Shown: positions 1 through 13,640, counted from the first letter of the stretch. The stretch is DNA of 64,000 nt from Lithospermum erythrorhizon (GCA_019722365.1 JADFUC010000750.1:1178001-1242000); one strand, 5' to 3'. Made by a program: numbers and translations. Notes: generated by a model not told the origin, from the letters alone.

Positions 1-306
1 TCATTTCAAATTTTATGTTTTTATCCAGTAAGATTAACTACATTACCAACTTAGTTCAATGGCCAAAGCATTTTACTATTGAAGAAAGTTATGTTGAATG
101 TTCACATATCACTTTAAACAACTATGTTAGTTACTTCAAATTTGGCCAAGTTTGCAAAGTATAAGATGGTAAAAATTAAAGCTACATACATTTTTATTAG
201 TCACTAGTTTTCAACTTCAACCACTTGTTCAACTTGAAATCACAACTAAAAAATGCTAACCACATCCTCAGTTCAGTATATGGTATACATTTTGGAACAT
301 ACATAC

Positions 307-1737
307 CTGGATAACCTTTCTAACAGTTCTTGATTGGAGCATCTCAAAGCACGTTCGTAAACAATTTCAGTCCGCTTGGCAACATCATGCCAACTGTAAA
401 GCTTTTTCATCTGAAATTACAAAACAGAACATTATTCACTCCTTCTAGGCCAAAAGTAATGACCATTGAGTTCAATCTTTTGTTTTTGAGGGTTTACCTA
501 GCTTTGGCTTTAATGACAAATCGAGTTAATGTTTGCCATATATAAGAAGGTTAATAAAATTGAAGTTCGAACAGAACAATAAGATATCTGCATGTCGGTG
601 AATATTATCCTGTTAAATCTGAACTGCTGTCTAATGAAACAATCTCTCAAGGTGTTTGATGAATAGAAATTCAAGTCGTTGTCTTGCAATAGTAATCGCT
701 AAATTGCTCTTACCAGATGTCTCGAGAGAAATTCAAGATGTATGGTTGAAGGCTGAAACTAACTTACACGAATGTGCATCGCTTGGGGATCAATATGCGG
801 AAGCATATAAATTGCCTTCGTGACTGCTCTTACCATATCATCAGGATCTGGCTCAGCAAGGACAACCATATCATCTGGAAGAACCTACTGAACCAAACCA
901 ATGAATTGAACCATGTCAATTATAAGGATGTTCTTAACGCAGCACCGGGTAAAGATGTGTTGTCATATGATAATCATATGGAGAATCACTCTTTGACATA
1001 CCTCTGGGACACCTCCAACACGAGTGCTGACTGTCAGTAATCCACAACTAGCTGCTTCCAAAATGGCTATGCAAAAGGCTTCAGTCAATGAGCTGCCAGA
1101 ACATAGATCACAACAGGAAGAAAAAACCACAATCAGAGATGAGAAATCTCACTTTGGCTTATATTAACTTAGTTGCATGAGACATTCAGAAGCTGTCTTT
1201 AGATTCTCCTGCTAAGCATGGGGTATGGAAAAGGATAGGACCACTTGTGTGTATAATGTACAGTTGTACCAAGTCAACAGGGAACAGTCGAGATGATAGT
1301 ACCTGTTCAAGAATATATGACCAGTAACCAACACAGATTGTACTTTAGCATGTGGAACGGCACCTAACATGTCAACCCGGTCTTGCAGAGAATGTTTCTC
1401 CCTCATCTCTTCTAGCCGAACTCTTTTGGGTCCATCTCCTCCGATAATGAAGTGAACCTTTAGAAATTTGACCAAAGCAAGTTATTTATATATATATTTA
1501 TGTATGCATGTATCTTATCATATTAAGAATTGATGGGAGAAGACAGTGAGTTATACGCATTCTATATTAGTTAAAAGATAGAAAGTACTTACATTAGGAT
1601 GCAATCGACATACTTCAGGTATAACCTCAACGAGCAGATCAGCGCCTTTCCTATACACCAATCTACTAATCACAATTATGACAATCTCATCAGTGCAAAG
1701 ACGCCGTTGAGCTGGTTTGAACATTGCTGTGTCTACA
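307..1737 (-). CDS. PIGA: GPI-anchor GlcNAc transferase catalytic subunit PIG-A, C-terminal half (partial)
   Basis: This encodes the catalytic subunit of the ER complex that transfers GlcNAc to phosphatidylinositol, the first step of GPI-anchor synthesis. Five consecutive exons are visible on the minus strand: 1737-1593, 1457-1303, 1092-1002, 884-768 and 410-307. All have GT-AG borders and compatible phases, giving 204 codons. Recognisable stretches are [82 protein letters not shown] and [18 protein letters not shown]. The EAFCIAILE segment carries the EX7E motif of GT4 glycosyltransferases. The last visible exon ends in an intron at 306, so the C-terminal membrane tail lies left of the window. 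The N-terminal half (about 200 residues in the family) was not found upstream: no matching exon appears between 1738 and 11000. The gene is therefore either truncated or has a very long intron. Retained exons show no frameshift. Confidence 0.88.
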
Positions 1738-3533
1738 CTTCAGAATAATATAGACGCCTGGAGGCAGTCTGCCTTAAACTATGGTACCCTTGCAATGACT
1801 TACAGGCCTGATCATCACCAAATTGCAGACTTTATTAATACATTATACCCAAAACCATAGGTGAATGGTGCTGACACTTCTTTAGTTGAAAAATGAACCA
1901 TGGATAAAATTATTCATTGGTCCATAAATCTTTAGTGTTTTATAGTAGCTTAGGCTTTTAAACACAAGTCCTCTACATCAGGTTTTTGCCAGGCATGGTT
2001 GATTAAATTATACTCTGCAAGGATACAGCACTAAAATATTGGTCTCAAATAAATGTATTCCAATTTGTTTCAAAAATAGAGAAATATGTTAAAGGAAATT
2101 GTAGTGATGAAGTTGCCCAACAATGATATCTCGTTAAATAAGATCTTTTTTAGAAAATATTGTCTTGTAAGTTCTAGTTTTACATATCTCTAATCAAAAT
2201 AAATAATAAAAACATAATGGCCACCATATATCAGTTTTGGGGCCAAAAATTAGTATAAAAAATTATAGAACTTAAAGAAAGTAGTTCATAGTTGTCTTTC
2301 ATTAATGGCTTACCTTTAGAAATATATGTTTTCATTTTAAATAATTCTTTAAATTTTATGATTCAATGGCACTGAAGGCCTTGGGGATAGAAGTTTCTCA
2401 TAGTAGACTCTTTGGTTGGTTTATGCCAGACTCTCAATGAAATAGAGTTGCTGACAAATGACAATTTCTGGCACAATGATGAATAAATATGATTCTCAAT
2501 GCAATGCCTTATGACTGGCTTTATAAGGATGATAATGATGATTCTTTTTAAGTTGGGATGAGATCAAATATCAGTTTTTATTTCAACACCATGATGATGT
2601 CTTTAGCATGAATTGCCCTGACTTCTCACTCAGGATAAACAGCATTTAGTAGGAAATCAATATGGTCAGTAACAGCTAGGCCTATATATATGATATTCTG
2701 ACTCAATATTAAAATAAATCTACAATGTTGCATTACACTTCAACTCATTGAAAATGTATCATTTCATTCAGCTCTTATAGTTTTCATGTGGTGGCTTTCC
2801 TCAGTTTCAGATCTAGTTGTTTGTTTTTATGGCTTGTTTGGGATCTCAAAAGCAGATCAGTTTCATATACTATAATTTCTTCAATAAACTATACATCAAA
2901 ATCTGATTCATTTCTTGGAAGCTTTGGTTTGGGTTTATTGTTAGAATCAATCTTTGAAATCAGATCAGAGCAAGGAAACAATATTTGCTGGTAGACAAGG
3001 CAATTAAATTAGGCCAAAGAAAAGAATCAAATTGCAAATTAAACAAATATAACAAGGCTTAATTCAAATGAAAAATATGATTAAGGATTGACCAGATTTA
3101 AAGCACTTTGCAGTAGATGGTTTCGATAAACAAAACTGATGAAATCGGCAAAAGAATAGAACAACATGAAATGACAAGGCCCATTAATTAATGAAATAAA
3201 AAAGCAAATAGGGCTTGCCAGAACCAATTTCAAGTACCATGGCTCAAACGTTAATATGGTCAATGTATAATACAGTTCTAGATTTGGGTTTAGATATTGT
3301 GAAAAATCAAGGTTTGGTGATCAAAAGCATGATCTAAATAAAGGCCCCAAGTTAAATAAATTGTGGGTTCAAAGATATTATTATTGGTTCATTTTAATGT
3401 ATTGATTTCCTTAAAATGTAACTAGCATTAAAACATTCATTAAAAGCACAAAGTAAGTTTTAAATAATTTCTTGATAGCAGTACAATAACTCAAATTATT
3501 GGGTTAATTCATGATGCATAATGATTCATTCAA

Positions 3534-3599
<66 letters not shown>

Positions 3600-6059
3600 A
3601 TTATATTAATCTAGATGATATTCTTGGTCTTTTACCTTAATTCCTCTAATAATTTTCAAATACTAATGAAAAATATATGGTTGGCATGACATGAAATCAA
3701 AAATAGATTATGGACCTTGTGGGTCATAGATCATAGGATGTTGATATTTCTTAGGCTTGGTTCTTTATCATGATGGATAGTTAAAATTAATCAAAATATG
3801 ATATTACTTTAAACTCTTTAAATGAAGAACTCTTATATATAACGACTTTCATACAAAATATGTTGTTAGTGATATTATCTTTAGATTTTGATATAATGTA
3901 TGTTCCGTTGGATGATAAATTGGTCTAAATTGTTTATTTTGATCATTTTATATTCAAATTGTGAAAATATATAATATTTTGAATATTACAATATGAATAG
4001 TTACTTCAATTTGATAATCATTAAAAATTAATGTTAAAATTACTGATAAGCAGATTTAATTTTTCATGCTAGATGTTCAAATCCCTTCAAATTAAAGCGT
4101 ACTTTGCCAACAACCAACAGGAAGCGATATTTGCTTCCTCGTTGTCTTTGATGTTGCTTGGCAAAATCTTATTAATGAAAAATTGATGGGATACTCAAGG
4201 ATATGATCTTGATGAAGAACCAGGAGAAGATCATGGTGGGATAAAGGCTGTCACTGTTACTTCGCTCCACCACATTAGATGATGCCCCTCACTCCACTAT
4301 GATGAAGAAGAGACTGACTTTGAATGAATAGTTTATGTTTTGTATATGATCATTTAGATTTTTGAACAAATGTTTTCTTATATATGATATTTGACAGTTC
4401 TTTATCTTTTTACTATCATTAAATGTTTTAATATTTATGTTTTAAAAGCATTTAAGCAGAAACAAGGCAAAATATTGGTGGCCTAAGGTTTGGATCCTCA
4501 TTGACATGATCATTATTCCGTTGTGAACTAAACTTAATGAATGACAAATCAAATTATGTGTCAGCTCACTATTGGATCATGATGTTGATTATTTAAGAAA
4601 ATATTAAATAATTATTGATTTGTATAATTTTTGGAGAAAAATTATTGAAAGAATAATGGATACAAATGATTAAACATCAAAGTTATAGTAAATGAAATGA
4701 TAAATAATGAAAAGAAATAAATTATATTAGATGATGACTGTCAGTTCTAACAACCCTTATTGTGATAGAGATTAGAGGTTTCATCAATTTATGTTAAAAC
4801 GTTGAACTGTTATATGTTCAGTGATATAGTGTTTAAAGAACTTTCATCAATCAAATGAAAGCAATAACAATATAATATAAGTTATACAATGATGGTAAAT
4901 TTAATTTTTATATTATTTTAGATTTGAAGCAGTTATAAATATTTGTTTTATGTTATATATTAATTTATGACTATGATAAAATAGTGCTTTGAGTGTCTGT
5001 TTTGAAATATTCTGATAAAAATAAAATCAACTATAATCAAAATTAAACTATTCAAAAGTTAAAATAAGGATGATCTCAAATAATTGCAGGACTGTGACAT
5101 AATATATCGAACAAACACATTCTTCTTAATGATAGTCTTTGAACAATAAATCATATAAGATATCTTAATTTGCCTATATCCATATTTTTATGTCTAGTTG
5201 TTATCTTTAATATTAAAGTTATATAAATATATAAGTTTCTTTATATTGTCCTGTAATTGTTTGTTATTAATTAGAATATATAGATAAAATCTTTTATAAT
5301 GCTGATTAATTAATGTGAAGAAATGATGGATATGAAAGCAGTGATGCCATGTGCAAATGAGTGATCATTACAAAAATTAACATTTAAACAAATTGTTTGT
5401 TTCAATGCAATTTATTGACAATTTAATTCTCATTGTTCATTCTCGTTTCATTGGATTAATAAATACATTGTGACTTTATTATTTTTCATTGATTTTCCTT
5501 AACAATAAAACATTAATTATTTGTGGAGAGTATTACTTTAATTGAATTGACAGAGTTAATAACATATAGATAAGTTCTTAGATCAATGTTTATAATACAT
5601 TCAAATTAATTGTTTATTTTGTAGACTTTGATCACAAGTGTTATTCTGATAAAACCAAAAAATTAAAATATCATTGGTTTTTCATCTTTTCATAATATTA
5701 TTTTATTATAATTTTTCATATAAAATAATAAATTAAGTTGTGAAAATTTTTCAGGATTTTTTAATATTAGCCATATAACAACTTAATGTCTTCTTATATT
5801 AAATCTATGTTTTTCATTCTTTGATTGTAGCAATAATTTCTTCATTCTTAAAATTTAGGATGTTTGATTGACTTTTGAATTTGACTTTTCATTGATTTGA
5901 TGAAATCTTAGTTATATATGATTTGAAGATGTTACATTGGACCTTAAAATTCTTGAAAAGTTATAGTGTGGACAAACTATAGATTTAGCAGGATGGATTA
6001 GGTTGTAAATTAGGTTATAATTGTGTTTCTTAATTAGTTAGACCAAATAGTTTCTAGAT
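1738..6059. other. AT-rich intergenic stretch (or a very long PIGA intron)
   Basis: No coding region, RNA gene or clear mobile element could be supported. The sequence is strongly AT-rich, and the longest open frames are short and unrelated to any family I know. It contains a long poly(A) run, listed separately. A partial fold-back lies near 4107-4165 (GGAAGC ... GCTTCC arms). Confidence 0.5.
3536..3597 (+). repeat. poly(A) homopolymer run, 62 bases
   Basis: An uninterrupted run of A is seen directly. It may be the tail of an old non-LTR or SINE insertion, but no retroposon body is recognisable on its left side. Its exact length is likely to be uncertain in any assembly. Confidence 0.9.
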
Positions 6060-7460
6060 GGTTATCTCTAGGCATGGGTTTGCTTTAAGTGAACTCCCGA
6101 CTTATATTCTGAGATGCAATGGCCTTGTCGGCACTATTATATTATGTGGCTTTGTCGGCACTTTTGATATGTTGTGGCCTTGTCGGCGGTTGTGATTGAT
6201 TATGATTTGTGGGATGTTTTTAGGCTGTGTCTTTGTAATACTGTTTGAGAGTAGAGTAGTTGTTGGGTTATTCGGCGGTTTGAGGCCTTGAGTATCGGGG
6301 GGTGACCACATGGTTGGGATTACTAGGGATTAGGTGACTCTCCTTCCTTACTTGAGGATATGTAGCCATTATTATTTTATACTCTGGTATAACGTCTGCA
6401 GTTTGGCTTATACTTCGGTATAAGGCGGTATGACTACTGCTGACGGCTTTCTTTGTGTGTGCGTGTCGGTGTGGCCTATACTTACGGTATAGCGTGCGGT
6501 TTAACGCCTCTTGGTAGGAAGCGGTATGAGTCTTTTGATCACTTTCTTTGTGTGCATTATCGATGTGTACATACTACGGTATAGCGTGCGGTTTGGCATA
6601 TGCCCGGTATAGGCGGTGTTTATTAGCGGTTGATCCATTCCTGCAGGTAGACGGATTGAGTATATGCGCATTAGAGGTTGGTATACTTGTGGAGATAGAA
6701 GGTGATGACTAGAGTTATAGTCGATGTTGAGTCTCTGTGATTTCATTTTGGGTGATTGTGTGCTTTATTGAGACCTTCCATTATATCTTAACATGTTATG
6801 CCTGAGACCTTCTTTGGAACCTTATTGTATGACCTGATTAGATAGTCTTGGATATCTGTATTTTATTCATATTTGACTATTAAAATTCAGACTATCTCGT
6901 TCAGGTATGGTAAAGTTCACCCGATGTGTTAAGTTTAACTAAGCTTCGCGAGAACTACGCCCACTATGGGCGGCATTTTTTATTTGTGCCGGGTTGACGG
7001 GTGGCTGGATTGAGCGAGGCGTTGGAGAGTTTGTTCAGTGGCTAGGTGAGCATCGGGTGGTTGAGGATCCTCACGGTCGTTTTGATGTATTGTCAGTAGG
7101 TTTTTCGTGTTGTATTCCTTTGGAAATCTTAGCCTTGTCGGTGGTCTTTTTTGTATTGAGTCTGATGCGTATAAATACATTTAGCCTTGCCGGCATTACT
7201 TTATTTTGGGATATGGTGTATATATTTATGGGTTGGTCGTTTCGATATCGGTGATGGATTATAAATTTTTAAAAGCTGTTTGATTTGGGAAACTTAAGCG
7301 TGATCACATTTTTTGGATAAACGATTGTATTTTTAAAGCGAGTCGTCCATTCGGTTTGGTGACTCACGATGTTCAGTTTTAATGACTACCGCCTCGGGCG
7401 GCCGACTTTGGGGCGGGTAAGATTCTGAAGTATGATCCTCTATGGGTGGGGTGAGACTAT
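6060..7460. repeat. GC-richer repeat block, probably an LTR or degenerate retroelement
   Basis: Base composition changes sharply from the AT-rich flanks. Short direct repeats recur: GTGGCCTTGTCGGC-like units at about 6118-6190 and again near 7130-7195, and units containing CGGTATAGCGTGCGGTTT at about 6395-6620. The right end (7385-7460) is G-rich with GCCTCGGGCGGCCGACTTTG. No gag or pol reading frame is present, so a solo LTR is the simplest reading, but terminal TG...CA ends and a target duplication were not identified. Confidence 0.4.
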
Positions 7461-7479
7461 TTTTCAAGACATGAAGAAA

Positions 7480-8253
7480 GAAAGTACAAAAAGTGCACAA
7501 GATAAAAAGTATATAAAAATGTACTTTATATCTTATCTTCCAAATAGAAACTGGCCCGTTTTATAGACTATAGTATGTAATCAAAGACAAGAACAATACG
7601 TGAGACACTTATGTAACTTACAAATTAATTGAAAGAAATAACACTATATTTCACAAGAATAACAACTACACAACCACAAATTCAAGTACCAATAAAATAC
7701 TACAAAGACTAGAACAAACAACAAGCCTTGAATCACTAATAAATGCTTTTCTAAATATAATACTTTGTCTATACAAAGGTTGTATTGGTGGATAAGACAA
7801 GGCTAAAGATATTATTGATTGAAGAGAACAACAACTTGTATGAGAATTTAGAGAGTAAAAAACGAAATCGTGACCTTCGAAATTTTACAAGTGTTGGTAG
7901 ACATCGCTTTCTCATCTTATAGTACAAGCAACTACTGAAAAATGTAAATGTGGCGTGTCATGATGATATGCCATCCTAAGTCATAAATGTGTTGTCATCA
8001 CCATATAATGCCACTTGTAAGTCCATAGGGAGTTATCCATCAAAAGGTATGACAACTACCCTTTTACATATTCAAAAACGCCCAAAAACTAATAATGTTG
8101 CAACGATAAACCCCGTCGACTCGTGGAGGGCGATCAAAACTTGTCGAAAACTCACGGAAGTTGATCGACTCCTCGAGCGAGGAGCAGTGCGGCATTTTCA
8201 GTACTCCTTTTGTGCATCATCTCATACTTATTACACAATTTTTCTAACAATCA
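7480..8253 (-). mobile_element. Copia-type LTR, minus orientation (putative 3' LTR of the host element)
   Basis: Read on the minus strand, the block begins TGTTAGAAAAATTGTG right after GGAAGATCATATTACACAAC...GTGGATGAT, a layout usual for the polypurine/3'-LTR junction of plant Copia elements. The same orientation is shared by the integrase and reverse-transcriptase remnants at 14460-13236, so this may be the 3' LTR of that element, separated from it by the plus-strand insertion. The inner end is uncertain. Confidence 0.4.
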
Positions 8254-8299
8254 TCCACAAGTTGTGTAATATGATCTTCCATAAGCATGAGATGTAATG

Positions 8300-8769
8300 A
8301 AATGAAACCAAGAGGGACCATATAAGGGAAAAGATGAAATGAAAAACCTAAGAATGTGTTTAAATCCCTGCTCCCCAAAGAACCATTAGACCGCCCCTCC
8401 CCTCTCTCCTTAAGGTTTTTGAGTCAAAGTTTTGACTCAAATTCTTCAATCAACTCTTAGATTCTAGCAAGTCCAATCGCGTGATTCCCAAGCTCTTGGT
8501 GTGGATAGCAGGGGGCGTTCACTTGAGTCTTTGAGGGATCACGTTTCGCTTGAGGTCTTTGAGGATGCATTTCACTTGAGGAGTCTTGAGGATTCAACGG
8601 AGGATTCGGGAGATTGAAAGTTCATCATTTCGCTGCGTTTATGAAATGCTACCGTGATAAATACGTGTATGAATTATATAGTGTATGTTTAAATTCGTTG
8701 TGCTCGTTTATTCGATCTTGGTTGCATTTGTTTATTTTTGTTATGAACAAGTTGCGTAATTTTACAACA
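8300..8769 (+). repeat. Copia LTR, 5' copy
   Basis: This block is repeated in the same orientation at about 12840-13235. Shared stretches include AAAAGATGAAATGAAAAACC, AGATTCTAGCAAGTCCAATC and ATTCAACGGAGGATTCGGGA. It ends ...TTTTACAACA followed by G and TGGCATCATGA, which resembles a Copia primer-binding site (initiator-Met tRNA type, usually TGGTATCAGAGC) with changes. The left boundary is not sharp. Confidence 0.65.
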
Positions 8770-11089
8770 GTGGCATCATGAACATGTTTAAGTTGTATAC
8801 TTTCGATTACATTTATATATAATTTGTTATATGAACACATTTTATATCGACTTTCATATTATATATTCTTGACCGTGAATAAATGTTATGAAAATTGATT
8901 AAATGAATAAATATGTGTTCTATCTTTGTTTTCAAGTTCATCATATTGTTACTTTTTGATGATTTGAATTTAGATTTGAATTAATAAAATATGTGTTCTT
9001 CATGAATTGAAAGGGTTTTTTTAAAATATGTTTTTGATTAAAACCTAAACATTTTTATTGGCGCAGGTAATTTAAAATGTTCTAAAAATTCCACCAATTT
9101 TAAATTACATTCGAGGAGGGACCAAAAGTGTCTACGAAAAATTTCATAATTTTTTGGATTATTTAAGTGTCCCAAAATAATTTTGTGATTTATGGGAATA
9201 TTTATTACATAATTAATCTTTAAATATTTTTTATAAAATTCGATTGGAAAGCGTCTAAAAATTGTGTGAATATCGGTAAAAATTCGAGAATTTTGGATGT
9301 TTAGACTAAATCGATTTTTTTCCAAACATTTGAATTAAATCGAAAAGCGGAATTTTTGTAAAATGGAGTAGCGACACTTAGGAGGCACTCCGGGGCGGCG
9401 TCGGTGGTAGAAGCGGGGCGTTCATTGCCGTTGGGCGATAATATCACGGGCCGGACCCGGCCCGGTAATGCAGCGTGTCGTACGGAGGCTGGAGGAGGCG
9501 GTCGTCCGTCGCGTTCTTACGTCTGATTTTGTTGTTACCCAGGCTAATACATTTTAAATTATTAATTTCAATTTTTTTGTGTATTTATTGTCATTTTATT
9601 CTTTATGATAATTGTAATTATCGAATTTAATGATAATAAGTTTAATTCGATAATCCATTTGTATTTATCCTCTTATAAATGTATTTGTGAGATATAATCA
9701 TAATAACAATCTACAGTTAATATGTTTAGATGTAACTTGCTAGTTTTATCTTATTATATTTATATGAAATGATTATTATAATAAATTATTTTATTGTATA
9801 AATGATAGTTATTGTAATAACCATTGAACACAATATATATATATGTTTTATTAATGTATTTTAATAATATCTATATATATATTTCATGAATATAATTATG
9901 TGAATAAATTTTGAATTAATTTCCTATCAAATTTAAATAGTATATTTATGTGATTTTTGATTTGTATAATAAAAAATGGAAAGTTTCTAAATGATTGTTA
10001 ATCATGTATTTGAAATTAATTGATTGAGAAGTTTTATCTCAACCTCATAATTAGTGTTTATTGTAATATAATTGATTGTGTATTTATTAGCATTATTAAG
10101 TACATATTTATTATGTATTAATGACGTGTTTATCTCATAATTAATAGTATTAAACTCGTTTAATGACATTCATGAGTCATTTAATCCGTACCATTTAATA
10201 TATATTAAATGCATAATTTATGTGTTTCAATTTTATTATATATTGTAATGGGAATGGAAAGGGGATATGATATGACACAGTTGTATTTTTGAAATACGAT
10301 ATCTGAACAGTTTATCACATTGTACCGACCCCTCTTGAGTCATTTTATTTTATTTTATCCTGAGCACGTGTGTCTTGAATTGGGTTAGTAAATAAATGTT
10401 CAACTGTGGAGGTCTTGAAGATGGCGTTCCACCATATCAGCCTGGAAGTTTCCAAAAGCTAAAGAATATAGACTACACTTGATAAATATTGTAATAGGTT
10501 TATTATTTATTATTTTAGGGTCGTATCGTATATCTAAATGTGTATTATTTATTTATTTTAGTAATTTGTATATTACTTGAGTATGTGCTATATAACATGT
10601 TAAAATTGATAAACTAATATGAATCTCACCATAAATTTAAGCTTTTCGTGTCAAACCAATTTTAAAGTTGTGTAACTTATCCGATACCGGGCTGCTTGTG
10701 ATGACAAGTCATACTAGTATCATAGCGAGTATGACAATGGATCATGTTGAAGTGATTTCCACTAATGTTGTGGGCTTTCACATGATCATTCAAATAATAA
10801 GTTGGTTTTAATTGGTACTAGTTCACCTAACGTTGTGTGGGCTCGATATCTGCTGTTAGGTAGCGTCGGCGTAATGCTTATGAAGTTATGTTGTGTTTAC
10901 ATAGTGGATTGGATTAGGCTAATTTGTTGGGCTTTTGAAATGTATGCGGTGTTGTCGTTTGAAATTTCAATATAGTAGGTTTGCATACTAATTCATTTTG
11001 TGAATTTTTAGTATTAGTATTATTTTATAATTTATTTTATAAGTGTTTGACATGATAGATTGCTAAAGCTGTTTTCATTTACATACTTA
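8770..11089 (+). mobile_element. Copia element interior, untranslatable 5' part
   Basis: The region between the 5' LTR and the gag-like remnant is mostly AT-rich and carries no family match. It includes a GC-rich island at about 9360-9530 with GGGCCGGACCCGGCCCGG. A similar GC-rich block lies at 15085-15180, near the upstream side of the minus-strand element. Its place inside the element rests on the flanking LTR copies only. Confidence 0.35.
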
Positions 11090-11329
11090 TTATTGTAAAT
11101 TGAAATGATTGCCCCCAACCGCTAGAAACTTCGGCTTAGGGGCTACGGCGAAGTCTGGCTGACAACTCAAACTTTGATGGTGGTCTCGAGAAACTTGAGG
11201 ATTGTTCTTAGCGGGGAGAGAAAAAAGTATGTTAAGCAGTGGGGTCCATCCAAACCAAATGGCCTTTGCCGCTGATAGGAAAGAGGCTTTACAAAAAGCA
11301 CAAGTCGATGTTGTAGATGTCGATGTTTT

Positions 11330-12000
11330 ATGTGATATGGGCACTGGAACAAACTCGGTATGAGAAGGTGAGAAAGCATATGACATGTACCAACAACTCG
11401 ATGAGTTATTCCGAAAGGAAGCTAGAAATGAGATATATGACAACATGCGTGCTACCGTGATAGCAAAGCTGAAATGGGCGAGCTGCGAGCCCATGTCATT
11501 AAAATGATGAGGCAGTCGAGCGACTTCGATGTCTTGGGCACGGTGTTCGAAGGAGCGGTAGACACTTATCCCTAGAAGAGTCCTCAGAGAAATTCTCTCG
11601 ATTTTGATGACTTGACATGCATAGTTTGAGTTATCTCTAGCGAAGCTGCATAAGATGATCACGAATCTTGAGAGCTAAGACTCCTAATTCTTACGTTTTG
11701 GTGATCAAAGCGAGAACCACAGAAGAAGTACAATGAAGTAGGCTAAAGGTTGAAAACCTAAGGTTGCCGAGAATCTTTGAGGCGGGGAAACGGCGAAAGG
11801 AGGGCAATTGTCATTCTTGTAGGATCAGGGTCCTTTGAATCGACCCTCTTTCATGGGTGCTTAATGCTTGTGGATTCTCATATTTGTCGCAATGTGCAGG
11901 AACTACAGGCAAGTAGAAATGACTCGAAAGAGGAGAGATGGATCGACGTAAAGGGGACGATGTAGAGGTTGCAGCCCTAGTAGTAGGATCCATCAGTTTG
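11330..12000 (+). pseudogene. degenerate Copia gag
   Basis: Several frames together recall a Copia gag polyprotein: ALEQTRYEKV, then AYDMYQQLDELFRKEARNE, then a CAGT/RKRGE-like basic segment around 11890-11960 where a zinc knuckle would lie. Stops and frameshifts interrupt every frame, and no continuous protein can be made. The minus-strand frame of 190 codons at 11090-11662 is an antisense shadow of this remnant. Confidence 0.4.
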
Positions 12001-12275
12001 AATTTTGCCTCCGGGCCGTGTTTCTAAATTTAAACAATGTTTACTTCCTTTACTTATAGCAGGAATATTACTACTTTCTTTTGGTATTTTTGAATAATGA
12101 AGGGTTTTTCTTCACGTTTTCAAAGGTAATCCCGATGCATTTAGGTGCATAAGAAATGTATGATATAAAGTAATACATTTCTTGACGTGTGTGTCTCGAC
12201 TCTCACAGACACGTCAATCGAGGAACATAACATTGATAAGGCACAAGCCTAACGGCTTAAAGCCTATATATACCT

Positions 12276-12480
12276 ATGACATTCGCGAGAATAGGTCGTA
12301 TAAGCGAGTACGTATCCAAGGAACTTTACTTCGGTGGAATACTTGAAGGTTTCGATTATGGATCATACGATAAGTATGAATGCTACCTCTTGGGCGAGGA
12401 TGACCAAATCGCTTCATTGGATACAATGAAAGGCAAATGTTTGTTGGGGGATCATACAAGCCAATGTATGTGGGCAATGA
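12276..12480 (+). pseudogene. Copia GAG-pre-integrase remnant
   Basis: The frame reads ...EYVSKELYFGGILEGFDYG, then DKYECYLLG; a shifted frame continues into the place of KMTKSPF; then a segment like IHTDVCGPM. This is the conserved linker before the integrase core in plant Copia polyproteins. At least two frameshifts are present and nothing of the integrase core follows, so this element lost most of pol before its 3' LTR. Confidence 0.6.
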
Positions 12481-12829
12481 ACACGCAATATAATAATCAT
12501 AATAGTCGATTATATTATTATAAGGCTAATAATATACGAGTCGGCTTCGCTACATTACAATGGCGTTGAGTTATATTCCATGTATGGAATTAAATCGAGG
12601 TGTTAATTTGGGAGTTGATTGAAATCAGCGAGATACCCGATCGAGTTTACATTGATAATGTAAATACAAATTGGACAAAAGCAGGAATCAATTAAATTGC
12701 AATTTCAATTGATGGTTTATGAGGAAACTTATTAGTAACTTGTTAAGTTTCTTACTTTCGTTTAGTAATAAGTTGGTTAGCGGCTTAACGAATTAACTAT
12801 TTATCAAAGCGAATCAAGCTATTGACCCG

Positions 12830-13235
12830 AGGAAACAGCGGGGAGGCATATAAAGGAAAAGATGAAATGAAAAACCTAAGTGTCGTTTCATCTTATATCC
12901 CAAGAACCATTCGGCCGTCGCTTCCCTGCTCCCAGGTTTTGAGTCTAAATTTTGACTCAAATTCTTGTCCAATTGCTCGTAGATTCTAGCAAGTCCAATC
13001 GCGTGATTAACCGCTCTTGGTGTGGACTAACTGGAGGCATTTCACTTGAGGTACTGAGGGATTCAACGGAGGATTCGGGAGATTGAAAGTTCATCATTTC
13101 GCTCTTGTACTCTCATATTCATGCTTATGAATTATATCGTTATGTTTTTAAATTAATTCGTTATTATACGTTTATTCGATCTTGGTTCATTTGTTTATTT
13201 TTGTTATGAGCAAGACTAACGTAAATTTTCTAGCA
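12830..13235 (+). repeat. Copia LTR, 3' copy
   Basis: Second copy of the LTR at 8300-8769, same orientation, with indels between them. The alignable part starts near 12848 (CATATAAAGGAAAAGATG) and ends at TTTTCTAGCA (13235). The next bases, GTTTACATAC, already belong to a minus-strand Copia reverse transcriptase, which fixes the right insertion boundary. Confidence 0.65.
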
Positions 13236-13640
13236 GTTTACATACTTTCTTTTCATTTCCCGAGAGTATAAATCCCTCAGGTTGCTCCATATAGACTTCC
13301 TCAGTCAAATCACCATTGAGAAATGCAGTTTTTACATTCATTTGATGTACAAACAAGTGATATAAAGATGCTAAGGAAAATAGCATCCTTATTGAAATGA
13401 TCCTAGCAACAGGTGCGTAGGTATCAAAATAGTCAATCCACTCTCTTTGTAATTGAACCCTTTGCTTCCAATCTCGCCTTATAAAGAGGAAATCGTACCA
13501 ATGCTATACTTGATTCGAAAGAGCCATTTGCATCAATAGGTTTTAGAACACGGGAGGCAAATCGACTAAATCAAACACCATTTGACATGATGCAAATTTT
13601 CTCATCATTTATGACTTAACTTTCCAAAAAATAGAATCTC
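13236..13640 (-). pseudogene. Copia reverse transcriptase remnant (N-terminal part)
   Basis: The minus strand from about 13490 down to 13236 reads, with one or two frame slips, YAPVARIISIRMLFSLASLY, then HLFVHQMNVKTAFLNGDLTE, then EVYMEQPEGFILSGNEKKVC. This is the conserved fingers/palm start of Copia RT, with the first catalytic Asp position changed to Asn (QMN instead of QMD). Upstream (13640-13500) degraded pieces such as SRDSIFWK and DLVDLPP fit the RT leader. The frame stops abruptly at the edge of the plus-strand LTR. Confidence 0.8.

Noticed and set aside
4100..4170. Possible microRNA-like hairpin (GGAAGC ... GCTTCC arms)
   Set aside because: Pairing breaks after a few bases on both sides; not a convincing precursor.
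7989..8297. 102-codon plus-strand frame
   Set aside because: Overlaps a minus-oriented Copia LTR; codon texture and context do not support a gene.
11090..11662. 190-codon minus-strand open frame
   Set aside because: It lies antisense to a degraded Copia gag whose recognisable pieces are on the plus strand; no domain in the minus-strand product.
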